Origin: Zavarzinella formosa DSM 19928
Lineage (GTDB): Bacteria > Planctomycetota > Planctomycetia > Gemmatales > Gemmataceae
DNA length: 53,028 bases
Direction: 5' to 3'
NCBI RefSeq assembly: GCF_000255705.1
Contig: NZ_JH636441.1
Location: 674,896 to 727,923 of the forward strand
This document shows, piece by piece, positions 1 to 9,117 of this stretch. Under the pieces are notes generated by a model. It searched no databases. It had not been told where the DNA came from and was given only the letters and a program-made list of their open reading frames with translations. The position numbers and the translations under genes are program-made. How positions within the stretch are numbered: position 1 is the first letter of the stretch; each line of letters starts with the position of its first letter.

Positions 1-306
1 GGCCGGGTCAACCCGTCCGGCGATCCGGCGGGACATGATCGCCTCGAACTCGGCGGCGTCAAATCGTCGGAGGGTGCGGGACAGGGTGGACACGGCCGGG
101 GTCTTGCCACGTTTGAAACCCAAGGCATGGGCCAGGGGCACGCCGTGCTGCCGGCCGAAACGGGCGATGCCAATCAGGCTGGTGCGGCCCATCAGCATGG
201 CCAGGGCGACCAGTCCGATCACCGCGGGCAGCGGATGAATCTGTCCGCGAGGACTGCGAGGATCGGGCAATTCCGAGAGGGCTTCCAACAGCGTGCAAGA
301 ACTCAT
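1..306 (-). CDS. ISAs1-family transposase, N-terminal part (runs off window)
   Basis: Reading leftwards from the ATG at 306, 102 codons stay open to the window edge. The product begins MSSCTLLEALSELPDPRS and continues with PLPAVIGLVALAMLMGRTS and FGRQHG. This is the DDE_Tnp_1-associated N-terminal domain found at the start of ISAs1-family (H-repeat-associated) transposases. It normally contributes to recognition of the element ends, while the DDE catalytic domain lies further downstream, outside this window. No stop or frameshift is visible in the part seen, so the copy may be intact. The element's left end should lie between here and about 440, where a perfect palindrome sits. Family assignment is by eye from the N-terminal pattern. 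Confidence 0.75.
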   Translation of the reverse strand, partial: MSSCTLLEALSELPDPRSPRGQIHPLPAVIGLVALAMLMGRTSLIGIARFGRQHGVPLAHALGFKRGKTPAVSTLSRTLRRFDAAEFEAIMSRRIAGRVDPA

Positions 307-415
307 GGCCACCGACCGGGTAATTTGGAAGATCACCTCCTCTACCCAAGCAAGCCCAAATCCACAACCTCAAACTGGGAATGGCCCTGGGCTGGTGCGC
401 CCTGAAAGCCTTAGT

Positions 416-436
416 AATCCAGTACCGTACTGGATT
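416..436. repeat. Perfect 10-bp-arm palindrome
   Basis: The arms AATCCAGTAC and GTACTGGATT are exact reverse complements around a single C. It lies between the ISAs1 transposase start and the end of the secreted-protein gene. It could be an insertion-site palindrome next to the transposon end, or an operator. There is no U-tract, so it is not an obvious terminator. Confidence 0.6.
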
Positions 437-524
437 GGTGCTTCGGGTTCGCGCCATGTCGATTAAAACCACTCCCAAACGAAATTCCGGACAACGAACG
501 GGAGTGTCCCATCGTCGATCTGAA

Positions 525-1136
525 TCACTTTTTGACAGGCAGATTCGGCACGAGCTTCGGATCGTAGGCAGAACCCTTCGCCACCTGGATCATGGTGATC
601 CGCATCTTGGTCGGGAAGAACTTCTCCGGATCGGTCCGCTTATGGACGTGGCCGTTGCCGCCGCTGTCGTCCTTCATCACCAGGTGCATCTCCTTAATCC
701 CCTCCTCCCAAACGATGTTGTCGTTCTGCCAGAAAGAGGTCGTCTTCACGTCCCGCTCGTAAACGCCTTTCTCTTTGTAGACCTCAGTGCCGGTGCAGCC
801 GTACCCGGCCTTCTGGCCCTTGTTCGGGATGTAGCACAGCGTCCAGGTGGTCGGGGCGGCCCCCTCCGGCTTCTCGATCACCTCGGCCCGGATGTGAACG
901 GTGCCGTTGCGGTAGTCCACGGGGCTTGTCCAGTCCTTGGGGCGGTTGGCGTTGAGCATCTTGTCGCGGACGTAGTAGTGCGACTTGCTCGGCTTGGAAT
1001 TGTCCGCGTCCTCCTTGGTGAAGGTGAAGGTGGCGTCGAAAAGCACGAGCTGCTGCGCCCAAGCGGGGCTTGCCAGCAGGAGACCCGCCAGAATGAACAC
1101 GGAACAGTTCGCGCACAGAGATCGAATTGCGGACAT
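525..1136 (-). CDS. Small secreted protein of unknown function
   Basis: This 203-aa protein has a clear Sec signal peptide: MSAIRSL, a hydrophobic run FILAGLLLA, then SPAWA with likely cleavage before QQ. The mature part is polar and beta-rich, with two cysteines in the pattern C-x(12)-C (CYIPNKGQKAGYGC) that could form a disulphide. The ATG at 1136 is chosen over a longer frame because GGGAGG lies five bases upstream and the signal peptide begins there. I recognise no enzymatic motif. It is divergent from the P450 gene across about 400 bp, so its link to the lipoxygenase island is only positional. Confidence 0.7.
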   Translation of the reverse strand: MSAIRSLCANCSVFILAGLLLASPAWAQQLVLFDATFTFTKEDADNSKPSKSHYYVRDKMLNANRPKDWTSPVDYRNGTVHIRAEVIEKPEGAAPTTWTLCYIPNKGQKAGYGCTGTEVYKEKGVYERDVKTTSFWQNDNIVWEEGIKEMHLVMKDDSGGNGHVHKRTDPEKFFPTKMRITMIQVAKGSAYDPKLVPNLPVKK

Positions 1137-1535
1137 GGTTGCCTCCCGAATGGTCGTTGGCACATCTCTGCCCGACGGAGACAGTGACAGACATGATTCT
1201 TGTGTATTCCCGGGGGGATTCAAAAAGGAACACGAGTCTCTGGCGTCCCGGCTTTGCGAGAAGAGGTTGTCACGAGAATTGAACTCTGCTCAAGCCGGCT
1301 TCTCACCGGCGAATCGCGGACGTATCGACGCGCCCCGGACGACCGGACTTGGTTATCAGTTTCCGGAATGAGTACAACATCTCTCTTGAACGATAAAATG
1401 CGTCCATTTGAGAGTGCGAATCCCCGCCCTTCCAAACTGGAAAGCGATCAATGGATGAGCGGCGGGAGTTCGCCTGAGTGAGATTACCACCGCGAAACCT
1501 CCCTCTCATTGCCTCGCCCATCAGGAGTCCGGCGG
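1137..1535. other. Divergent intergenic region
   Basis: About 400 bp separate the secreted-protein gene and the P450 gene, which point away from each other, so both promoters should lie here. I see no convincing gene, terminator or palindrome. The last 15 bases hold the P450 ribosome-binding site AGGAG at 1523-1527. Confidence 0.4.
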
Positions 1536-2915
1536 ATGCTTGAGCGTATCTTCAACGCAATCAACAGACGAAGCCGGGCGAAACTTGCCAACATTCCGGG
1601 ACCGACTCCGCGATTCCCGCTTGGAACCGCAGGGGCCTTTTTCGGCAGACAGCCTTGGGAGCTGTGCGCTGACTATGGCGAAAAATTCGGCGGGGTCACG
1701 TTGATTTGGTTGTTTAACACGCCCGCGTTGGTGTTGAACGACCCGGTCTTGATCAGGGAAGTTCTCGACACTCGCGCCGGAGAGTTTTACAAAGACGAGC
1801 CGGTCGGCGCGCTGAAGCCGGTCATCACACCCGGCAGCTTGTTCATCACCAACTTCGGACGCGGTTGGGAGCAGGCGAGACGGGACAATCCCTTTTCCAC
1901 CGCTCCTTTGGACGGCTGGCTCACACGACAAACCGAGCCGCTGCGGACGGTCATCGCTGAGAAGATGAAATCATGGATCATCCGATCAACGACCGGGCGG
2001 ATTGATTTGTATTGGGAGATGCAACGACTGATGTTCGATGTTTTCGCGCAGGCGTTCTGGGGCCGGACGTTTCCTCCGGATCGATTCGACTGGTTCCAAA
2101 CACTGGCCCGAACCGGAACCCGTCGGATGAATCCCCCCAAGCCATTCCTGCCACCGCTCTCGCCGTTCTTCTATTCGGCCCGGCGGAAGTGGTATGGATC
2201 GTTCGAGCAAATTGTCGCGGAGACCCGCCGGAATCCGAACCCGGCCTCGCCGGACATGCTCAATGCATCGCTCGCTCATGGAACTCCGCTGTCCGACAGC
2301 GCCCTGACGGAAGCGCTGGCGACGAACTTTTTCGGGGGAGTGTTCTCTTGCGCCGGCACGGTGAACACCGCTCTCTACCTGCTCGCCCAACACCCGGAGG
2401 AAGCGGCAAAGGTCGCGAGCGCCGTGAGGAACGACCTGCCTGCGGACTTTGATCGCTTCGCCCTCGACGGATGTCGGCCGCTGGAATTCGCCATTCGCGA
2501 GGCGATGCGATATTACCCTGCGGTGCCGATTTATTTCCGCAAATCCTCGCCGGACCGTGAAGTGCGACTCGGCTCGCATACCCTGCCGCCGAACACCCAG
2601 ATTTTCATTTCAAATTGGTATTTGCACAAGAACTCGCCCCATTGGCATGAGCCGGATCGCTACGACCCGAGCCGGTGGGACAACGGGTTCGCCGAAGCGA
2701 ACCCCTATGGAAGCGACCACTTCTTTCCATTCGGTCGCGGACCCCGCGCGTGCATCGGGGCCGCGTTCGGAAAATTCATCCACCGACTGTTTCTGACGGT
2801 GATCTTTCGGGCAACTGATCCGGTTGTTGACACAACCCGACCCTACAAGCAGTCGTTCTTTTTCGGAACAATGATGCCGAAGGGGCTGACCGCCCGGTTC
2901 CTGCCCCGGTCCTGA
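1536..2915 (+). CDS. Cytochrome P450 with atypical (CYP74-like) I-helix
   Basis: This 459-aa soluble P450 has no membrane anchor. It shows the C-helix WEQAR, the K-helix ExxR (EAMR, about residues 322-325) and the haem loop FPFGRGPRACIG with thiolate Cys406. The I-helix is abnormal. Where monooxygenases have (A/G)Gx(D/E)T, this protein reads NFFGGVFS (about 264-271) ahead of ALYLLAQHPE, so the acid is Phe270 and the alcohol is Ser. Loss of the acid and an Asn-x-x-Gly-Gly pattern are features of CYP74 enzymes, which rearrange lipid hydroperoxides without O2 or a reductase. The haem loop itself is canonical, without the CYP74 insertion. The ATG at 1536 has AGGAG eight bases upstream; a TTG at 1509 is the alternative. 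The stop lies one base from the convergent di-haem gene's stop. Confidence 0.93.
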   Translation: MLERIFNAINRRSRAKLANIPGPTPRFPLGTAGAFFGRQPWELCADYGEKFGGVTLIWLFNTPALVLNDPVLIREVLDTRAGEFYKDEPVGALKPVITPGSLFITNFGRGWEQARRDNPFSTAPLDGWLTRQTEPLRTVIAEKMKSWIIRSTTGRIDLYWEMQRLMFDVFAQAFWGRTFPPDRFDWFQTLARTGTRRMNPPKPFLPPLSPFFYSARRKWYGSFEQIVAETRRNPNPASPDMLNASLAHGTPLSDSALTEALATNFFGGVFSCAGTVNTALYLLAQHPEEAAKVASAVRNDLPADFDRFALDGCRPLEFAIREAMRYYPAVPIYFRKSSPDREVRLGSHTLPPNTQIFISNWYLHKNSPHWHEPDRYDPSRWDNGFAEANPYGSDHFFPFGRGPRACIGAAFGKFIHRLFLTVIFRATDPVVDTTRPYKQSFFFGTMMPKGLTARFLPRS

Positions 2916-2916
2916 G

Positions 2917-4587
2917 TCACAGCGTTTTCAGATACTCAAGCAACGCCAGCCGATCCTCTTCGCTGATCGCCGTGCCGTAGGTGTGACCGCGGTTCGTGTA
3001 TCCGCGTCGGGTCGTGTCATAGTTGTACCCGCCCTCGAACGCCTCGGTCCGATAGCCCACCTTTGCCGGGTCAAACTCCGGATTGCCCAAGTAAAACGAC
3101 TTCGCCCGTTTCTCCGGCGGCAGCAACAGATCGTACAACGTCGGCACGGACGAATTATGCAGATAAGGCGGCGTCGCCCAAATGCCCGCCAGCGGCGCCG
3201 CCCGGTAACATTGCAGCGCCTCCAGCATCATCTCCATTTCTTTTTCGGTCTTGGGAAGTTGCGGAAGCGGCTGTGTCCCGAGCATTCGGGCGCGGAGCTT
3301 TGGATCGTCAACGGTTTGCTCCATCATCGCCTCCATCGTCTTGCGAAGCATCGCGACGAATATGAACGCGGAGGAGATTGTTTCTTTGTTCGCCAGCGGC
3401 GTGCCCTCGAACTCCGAAGCCAGAATTCCGGGGGTCGCGGTGCGGCCAAGGAAATACTCGGCGTAACCCGGGTCGGTGCCGATCTCCTTGAGCGGTGTGC
3501 GGTTGATTTTGATGAACGTGTCGCCGGCCACATTGGGCGCTGTCCGCGGGTACGGGGCTTTTTCCGCATGACACTTCGCGCAATTTTCGCGGGCGTACAC
3601 CTCGGCGCCTCGCTTCACTTTGGCCGCGTCGAGTTTCCCCAGCACTTCTTCAGGCCACACGGGCGGCGTGAGCGAGTAATTATTCCGGTACAACTCGTCG
3701 AGCAGTTTCAAATCAGCGCTGCAATCGTACTTGAGTTTGCCGTTGGAGGTCTTCGTCACCTTGATATCACCGAACACAACAATCACCTCGCCAAGACCGC
3801 GCGCCAGTTGGTTCTGGATCGCCGCGTGATACAGCATCGCGTCATATTCGGGCGTGAGCCAGAGACTCGGCACCCCGACGCCCGCCTGCGGGACGCGATA
3901 GTTCGCCGGTTCGTTCTGCGCGGTCGCGGCGGCCGCGTTAATGAGGAGGTTGACGGCGTCGAAGTGTCCAAAACCCAGGGTGGTGGAGGGCCGGTTGCGC
4001 GCTTCCCAGTCCGCCATCGTTGTCAACTGTTGCCGGACCCGCGTGTTGAACGTCTTTTTCTGTTCGGGGGTCGCCTTGTCGCCAAGGACACGTCCGGCAA
4101 AACGGTCGAATTTGGTCGGTTGGGTGATCGTGGCCTTGAGGGCCGACACCAGCGTCGACTGGAAACGCGTCAGGTCCGCGAGAGTTGATCCGCCGTCCAC
4201 TCGCAGGGTTTTCCCCTTGTGAGTGAGTTGCGTCGTGTGGCAGGCCGCGCACGTCAGGCCGATCCACGCTTCGCCGTCCTTCGCCATGCCTTTCGCGAAG
4301 CCAACTGGAAGGGCATCCGGGTTGACCGCATTTTTCGCTTCGGGCAGGAATCGGAACGATTCGATGTGTTTGTCGTCGCGGAACAGCGTATCGGCATAAG
4401 GTTGTTCCAAACCCAGGAACCATGAGTAAGGCATCAAGAACGAACCTTGCGGAATGCGGTACATTTTTTCCCGCAGTTCCTTGCTCCAACCCTGTTCGAG
4501 GAAGATCGGTTCCGCCGCCTGACACGGGGCTTCGCACACGGCCGCCAACCCCAGCATCGCCAGCAACGCCCGCGATAATGTTCGCAT
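2917..4587 (-). CDS. Exported di-haem cytochrome c, RoxA / di-haem peroxidase-like
   Basis: This 556-aa protein starts with a signal peptide (MRTLSRALLAMLGLAAV... ending near QAA-E), placing it in the periplasm. Two c-type haem sites are present: CAACH at 113-117 and CAKCH at 336-340. The N-terminal stretch PQGSFLMPYSWFLGLE and the overall length fit the RoxA-like / di-haem cytochrome-c peroxidase family, whose members reduce peroxides or, in RoxA, cleave double bonds by dioxygenation. The ATG at 4587 follows GAGGGG. It is co-directional with the kinase gene upstream, 68 bp away, and converges on the P450. With a lipoxygenase nearby, oxidised lipid is an attractive substrate, but that is inference. 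Confidence 0.88.
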   Translation of the reverse strand: MRTLSRALLAMLGLAAVCEAPCQAAEPIFLEQGWSKELREKMYRIPQGSFLMPYSWFLGLEQPYADTLFRDDKHIESFRFLPEAKNAVNPDALPVGFAKGMAKDGEAWIGLTCAACHTTQLTHKGKTLRVDGGSTLADLTRFQSTLVSALKATITQPTKFDRFAGRVLGDKATPEQKKTFNTRVRQQLTTMADWEARNRPSTTLGFGHFDAVNLLINAAAATAQNEPANYRVPQAGVGVPSLWLTPEYDAMLYHAAIQNQLARGLGEVIVVFGDIKVTKTSNGKLKYDCSADLKLLDELYRNNYSLTPPVWPEEVLGKLDAAKVKRGAEVYARENCAKCHAEKAPYPRTAPNVAGDTFIKINRTPLKEIGTDPGYAEYFLGRTATPGILASEFEGTPLANKETISSAFIFVAMLRKTMEAMMEQTVDDPKLRARMLGTQPLPQLPKTEKEMEMMLEALQCYRAAPLAGIWATPPYLHNSSVPTLYDLLLPPEKRAKSFYLGNPEFDPAKVGYRTEAFEGGYNYDTTRRGYTNRGHTYGTAISEEDRLALLEYLKTL

Positions 4588-4655
4588 CGTTTCCCCTCGG
4601 TTAAGTGTTTGTTTTCAGCGGCAAGCGCCGACTGAGGCGACTGTCTTTCAAGACT

Positions 4656-7600
4656 CTATTCGTCGAGCAATAATCGCGCGGCAACGAGATCGGGGAGCCC
4701 AAATCCTTCGATGTGCCGACCGAAAATCCCGGCCAGGCGCGCCCGCGATTCCGCCGCCTCCGGCCCGCCTCGCAACAACCGATGGAGACTGATCGCCGCT
4801 CGCAACTCCGCCGCTCGCGAACCTTGTTGCCCGGCAAGCGCCAACGAACGGAGGAAGCAATCTCTCGCCGCGCCGCGGTCCGGCGGCGTAGCGGCGAGCA
4901 AGATCTCCCCCCGGATTCGGTGCAATTCCGGTTCGACGAAGCGAGTCGTGGTCTCCCCGGCTTGGGCAATGCCGGTGTCAACCGTTGCCAAGGCTTCATC
5001 GAGTTGACCGAGCCGTAACAACCCGTCGGCAAGAAATGTTGCGTAAAGTGTGTCGAGCAGCCTCGCCCCGGACGCGCGGGTGTGGAACATGCCACGCCGG
5101 ACGTCTTCAATTCCTCGCTCGCACTCGCCCTCAAGAATCAACGCCGCCCCGCGCGTCATGGTCGCAATCGCCGACCAGAACCCGAACCCTTGCTCGTCGG
5201 AAATCCGGAGGGCCGTGTCGGCCGCCTCGCGCGTCGCGCGTCCCAGCCCGCAGAAGTGAGCAAGCCATCCGACGTGATTGTAAGCGTGCGCCAGCGTGAA
5301 TTGGTGACGCCGTTCAATGGCTCTCTCAATGGTGATGCGTCCCTGGACCATCGCCTGTTCCGGATACCCGAGATGCCAGAGCGAGAGCGCCCAGTAAACC
5401 TGATTGATCACCCCGGAATCGTGGCCGGTGCGGAGGGCAATGGCGGGCGACGCGTCCGGCTGGTAAGCATTCACGCCAGAGATCGAGTGATCGAGAGCGA
5501 GCTTGAACTCACCTCGATAATAGTGCGTGCAGCCAAGGGCAAAGTCCGCCTCGAAGTGGTATTCGGGGGCGCATCGGGCGAGCGTGAATTTCTGAAACTC
5601 CCCCGCTTGTCGGATCGCTTCGACAAGGTCGCTCCGGAGCAACCGCCAGCCCCAACGCCCGCGAAGAGTGAAGAACAGGGATGCCGGCTCGCCAACCTGT
5701 TCGGCCAGCGCCTTGGCGCGCTCCAAGTTGACACTAACCTCGGCGGCGGCGTAGCCTTTCTGCTGGATCAGAACCTCGGCGATCCGCAACTGGAATTCAA
5801 GCTCCGTGCGATCCTTTTCGGGCAAATCCGTCATCGCCACGAGCAATTCAAGGCCGCGGGTCAGGTGTCGGAACGCCTCCGAGTTTGCAAACGCATCCTG
5901 GGCGCGCTGACCGGCCTTGAGCCAATAATAGATGGCGCGGGCCGATTGACCGGCTTCGGTGAGATGGTGCGCGATCAGTTCGGGTTGCTTCTCCACCGTC
6001 TCCGGAAACCTCTCCTCCAACTTCTCCGCGACCGTCTGGTGGAATTGCTGCCGTCGTTTTTTCACCATCGACAGGTAAGCGGCGTCCTGAATCAAGGCGT
6101 GTTTGAATGTGTAGGAACAGCGAGGCGGCGTGCCTTTTGCAAACACCAGCCCGGCCCCGACGAGTTTGTCGAGTTCCTCGCGCAGTTCCGATTCATCAAG
6201 ATCGGAAGCCGCCTGAATGACCGAGTGCGAGAAAGTTCTGCCGATCACCGCCCCGAGTTGGACGACTGTCTTGTCGCTCGCCATCCGGTCGAGCCGGGCC
6301 AGAAGCAGGTCGTGGAGCGTGGTCGGGATGTCCGCGCCAACACCGATGGCGCCTCCGCGTTCCGCCACCAGGCGGGTGAATTCCTCGACGAACAACGGAA
6401 CTCCGTCGGTCCGCTCGGCAATTTGGTCGATGACCACCTGCGGAATCACCCGATCGCCGCTCTGCGCGCGGACCATTTCGGCCACCTGTCCTCGGGTCAG
6501 CCTGTTGAGAGCGACCTGAGTCTGAACCGCCTTCCCTTTCCACGGCGGGTCGTATTCCGGACGGAAGGTGAACACGGCAAGAACGCTCGCTTCGCCACCC
6601 CGCTCGACAAACTGTGTCAACAGCGTTTGTGAAGACGGATCGACCCAGTGCAAGTCTTCGACGACAAATAATACCGGCGAGCGTTCCGCGCGGGCTACAA
6701 GCCAGTTCAAGATCGCTTCGCGAGTTTTGTCACGCTGGCGCTCCGGCGTGAGGGCCAGCGCCGGAAGCCGGTCGCCGGCGGGAACCGATAGCATGGCCGC
6801 GAACAATGCCATGTCTTCCGCATCGCGGACGCCGTCAACTCGCAGGCGAGTGACGAGCAGATCGAGACGCCGCCCGGCATCGGGTTCGCGGTTGAGATGG
6901 TAAATCCGGTCGAAATAGTCGATGACCGGGTAGAACGGGCTGGCCAGGTGATACGGCGAGCAGAACCACTCGATGACGATGGCCCCGCCCGCTTCCGACC
7001 GTGCCGTGTCGGACGCCGTGACCTCGGAGCCGTGAAGAACATGTTCTCGCAGCACTCGCACGAGCCGCGACTTCCCCAACCCCGGATCGGCGACGAGCAG
7101 GATCACGTTCTGCACGCCCTCGGCGGTGAGTTCCCAACGCTCCTTGAGAAGCGCCACCTCGCGGTCCCGGCCAACCAGTGGTGAAAGTCGGGCCGGATCA
7201 GTGGCGTCTATCCGGTTGCGCGCGGCCCGTTCCGCCCGCACCCTGTGAGCGGAAACCGGGGACAGCCCGCGAGGACGGACCTCGCCATTCGGTTCGCAAT
7301 CGAAGTATCCGTCCACCAGACGAAAAGTGGTGTCGGAGACGGTTACTCCGGAGGAAGATTCCTTTGCGATCAGCGCGGAGGTGATGGCGACCACGTCCCC
7401 GACCACCACCGGAGGCGTCGACGGATTTTCGGTGACGACCGCCGATCCGGTGCCGACGGCGATGGCAGGCACCGCCGTGGTTCGTCGGAGGATGGCAAGG
7501 GCGGCGCGCACGGCCTGACGGGGGGCGTCCTCGCGTGCGACCGGATAACCGAAACAGGCGAGGAACGCGGAGCCTGATGCCTGCATCGGCAACCCGCCGT

Positions 7601-8828
7601 GCGCTTTGACCACGTCATCGCACAAGGTCTGGAAGGCGGCAACCTGCTCCATCGGGTCATCATCCCCGTTGTCTGCCTCGCACAGGCATTGGAGCAGCGT
7701 AATCTGCCGTCGCTCGGTCCGGGACACTTTGCGAGGAATCGGAGGGGGCACGGGCACGGGAGCCACTGCTTCAATTGCATTCCGCGGAGCCGGTTCTGAA
7801 AAAAGAGGGAGCGGAGAGAGAAGTCCGACTGACCGACGGAGGGCTTCGGCGAAATCGTTTGCGGTTGTGTAACGGTCGCCCGGAAGCTTCGCCATCCCCC
7901 TCAAGCAAACTCGCTCCAATTCGAGCGGAAGATCGGGCCGAATCTGCCGAGGCGGTTGAGGCTCGTCTTCCCGGACTTGCCTGAAAATATCCGCATGATT
8001 TCGCCCGCGGAACGGCGCCCGCCCGCAGAGCATCGCGTAAAGTGTCGCGGCAAGACTGTAGATATCGGTCCGGCCGTCGGGACGGTGCGCCCGGCCCCCT
8101 GTCTGTTCCGGCGACATGTACGCAGGCGTGCCCGAGATGACACCGAGTTCGGCCGCCGCGTCCATGTCCGAGAGCGCCAGCCCGAAATCCACGAGAACGG
8201 GACGTTGCCCGTCCGCGAACACAATGTTCGCCGGTTTGATGTCCCGATGCACGATGCTCAGGGAATGAGCGTGTCCGAGCGAGTCGGCCACCGCCGCCAC
8301 GATCTGAACCGCCTCCGTCGCCGACGGACGGTGTTCCTTGAGCCAATTCGCAAGACTCGGACCTGGCAGCAATTCGGACACGACGAAACAGGATTGTCCG
8401 GAGACGGAGACGTCGTACACCGCCACAATTCCCGGATGTCGAAGCTGGGCCAGCGACCGGGCCTCACGCAGGAGTTTGTCCGGGTCGGACGAGGCCGATC
8501 TGGAGATTTTAATCGCGACACTTCGGTTTAACCGGCGGTCAAGGGCGCGAAACACAGCGCCGAACCCGCCCTCCCCGAGTTGCGTTCCCACCTCGTACCT
8601 GTCTCCGAATGCGGCGATTAAGTCGGCGGAAGGATTGGGTTCCCCGGCCGGGAACAAGTCCGCGTTACCTCCTGGTGTTTGCAGGGAGGCGTTGGAATAG
8701 TCTTCAGTCGGGCCATCCGGATTCAACGGATGGCCACCGGCTGCCGGCGATCCAATTGGCGGATTCGCGGCAATCTTCTCTTCCTTGACTTCGTCAGAAT
8801 CATGAGAGGAAGAAGATGACACAGGCAT
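4656..8828 (-). CDS. Ser/Thr kinase - pseudo-cyclase - AAA (STAND-like) ATPase - TPR protein
   Basis: This giant cytoplasmic signalling protein is about 1390 aa. The kinase (residues 75-335) has GEGGFG (85-90), VAIK Lys107, HRDIKPAN (Asp196), DFG (Asp214) and GTPAYMSPEQ. A class III nucleotide-cyclase fold begins at ERRQITLL (about 372) and ends near FGYPVAREDA. It has lost the metal-binding Asp positions: the usual FCDL reads LQCL and the usual GDG reads SGS, so it is probably a dead or regulatory module. An ATPase follows with GRDREV, Walker A DPGLGKS (about 581-587) and Walker B LFVVEDLHWVD, then a long helical TPR-like C-terminus. The ATG at 8828 begins MPVSSSSSHDSDE; earlier codons to a TTG at 9092 are open but low-complexity, so the start is uncertain. 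It likely senses a ligand and phosphorylates partners. Confidence 0.92.
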   Translation of the reverse strand: MPVSSSSSHDSDEVKEEKIAANPPIGSPAAGGHPLNPDGPTEDYSNASLQTPGGNADLFPAGEPNPSADLIAAFGDRYEVGTQLGEGGFGAVFRALDRRLNRSVAIKISRSASSDPDKLLREARSLAQLRHPGIVAVYDVSVSGQSCFVVSELLPGPSLANWLKEHRPSATEAVQIVAAVADSLGHAHSLSIVHRDIKPANIVFADGQRPVLVDFGLALSDMDAAAELGVISGTPAYMSPEQTGGRAHRPDGRTDIYSLAATLYAMLCGRAPFRGRNHADIFRQVREDEPQPPRQIRPDLPLELERVCLRGMAKLPGDRYTTANDFAEALRRSVGLLSPLPLFSEPAPRNAIEAVAPVPVPPPIPRKVSRTERRQITLLQCLCEADNGDDDPMEQVAAFQTLCDDVVKAHGGLPMQASGSAFLACFGYPVAREDAPRQAVRAALAILRRTTAVPAIAVGTGSAVVTENPSTPPVVVGDVVAITSALIAKESSSGVTVSDTTFRLVDGYFDCEPNGEVRPRGLSPVSAHRVRAERAARNRIDATDPARLSPLVGRDREVALLKERWELTAEGVQNVILLVADPGLGKSRLVRVLREHVLHGSEVTASDTARSEAGGAIVIEWFCSPYHLASPFYPVIDYFDRIYHLNREPDAGRRLDLLVTRLRVDGVRDAEDMALFAAMLSVPAGDRLPALALTPERQRDKTREAILNWLVARAERSPVLFVVEDLHWVDPSSQTLLTQFVERGGEASVLAVFTFRPEYDPPWKGKAVQTQVALNRLTRGQVAEMVRAQSGDRVIPQVVIDQIAERTDGVPLFVEEFTRLVAERGGAIGVGADIPTTLHDLLLARLDRMASDKTVVQLGAVIGRTFSHSVIQAASDLDESELREELDKLVGAGLVFAKGTPPRCSYTFKHALIQDAAYLSMVKKRRQQFHQTVAEKLEERFPETVEKQPELIAHHLTEAGQSARAIYYWLKAGQRAQDAFANSEAFRHLTRGLELLVAMTDLPEKDRTELEFQLRIAEVLIQQKGYAAAEVSVNLERAKALAEQVGEPASLFFTLRGRWGWRLLRSDLVEAIRQAGEFQKFTLARCAPEYHFEADFALGCTHYYRGEFKLALDHSISGVNAYQPDASPAIALRTGHDSGVINQVYWALSLWHLGYPEQAMVQGRITIERAIERRHQFTLAHAYNHVGWLAHFCGLGRATREAADTALRISDEQGFGFWSAIATMTRGAALILEGECERGIEDVRRGMFHTRASGARLLDTLYATFLADGLLRLGQLDEALATVDTGIAQAGETTTRFVEPELHRIRGEILLAATPPDRGAARDCFLRSLALAGQQGSRAAELRAAISLHRLLRGGPEAAESRARLAGIFGRHIEGFGLPDLVAARLLLDE

Positions 8829-9117
8829 GACCTTCGCCAGATTCCATCTGAACCGGATTGCATGTAGGTGATAGTGAGGCGGTGTTGGTAGATTAACGGA
8901 CACCAGAGGGGCTGTCCACAAGTTCCCTTTTAATTTCAAACAAGGCGAACGACATAACCGCCCGCTCATGGGATGATCGTCATTTCCACTCAATTCAACC
9001 GGTGGCATCACGCCATAGGATGGCATACACTCAACCACAGTTCGCACGTGATTGTCGTCTTCGTTTGCTTCCAACCCAATCTCAATCGACAATTGTCTTT
9101 TGATTCGAGGACTCCTA

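Noticed and set aside
1536-2915. Assignment of the P450 to the CYP74 family proper
   Set aside because: The haem loop is canonical and lacks the CYP74 insertion; only the I-helix resembles CYP74, so I keep it as a functional hypothesis.
2983-4188. Plus-strand frame of 401 codons opposite the di-haem gene
   Set aside because: Arg/His-rich composition with no family pattern; shadow of the real gene with both haem motifs on the other strand.
5082-6632. Long open frame on the plus strand opposite the kinase/AAA gene
   Set aside because: It is the antisense shadow of a clearly coding minus-strand gene in GC-rich DNA; no recognisable domain.
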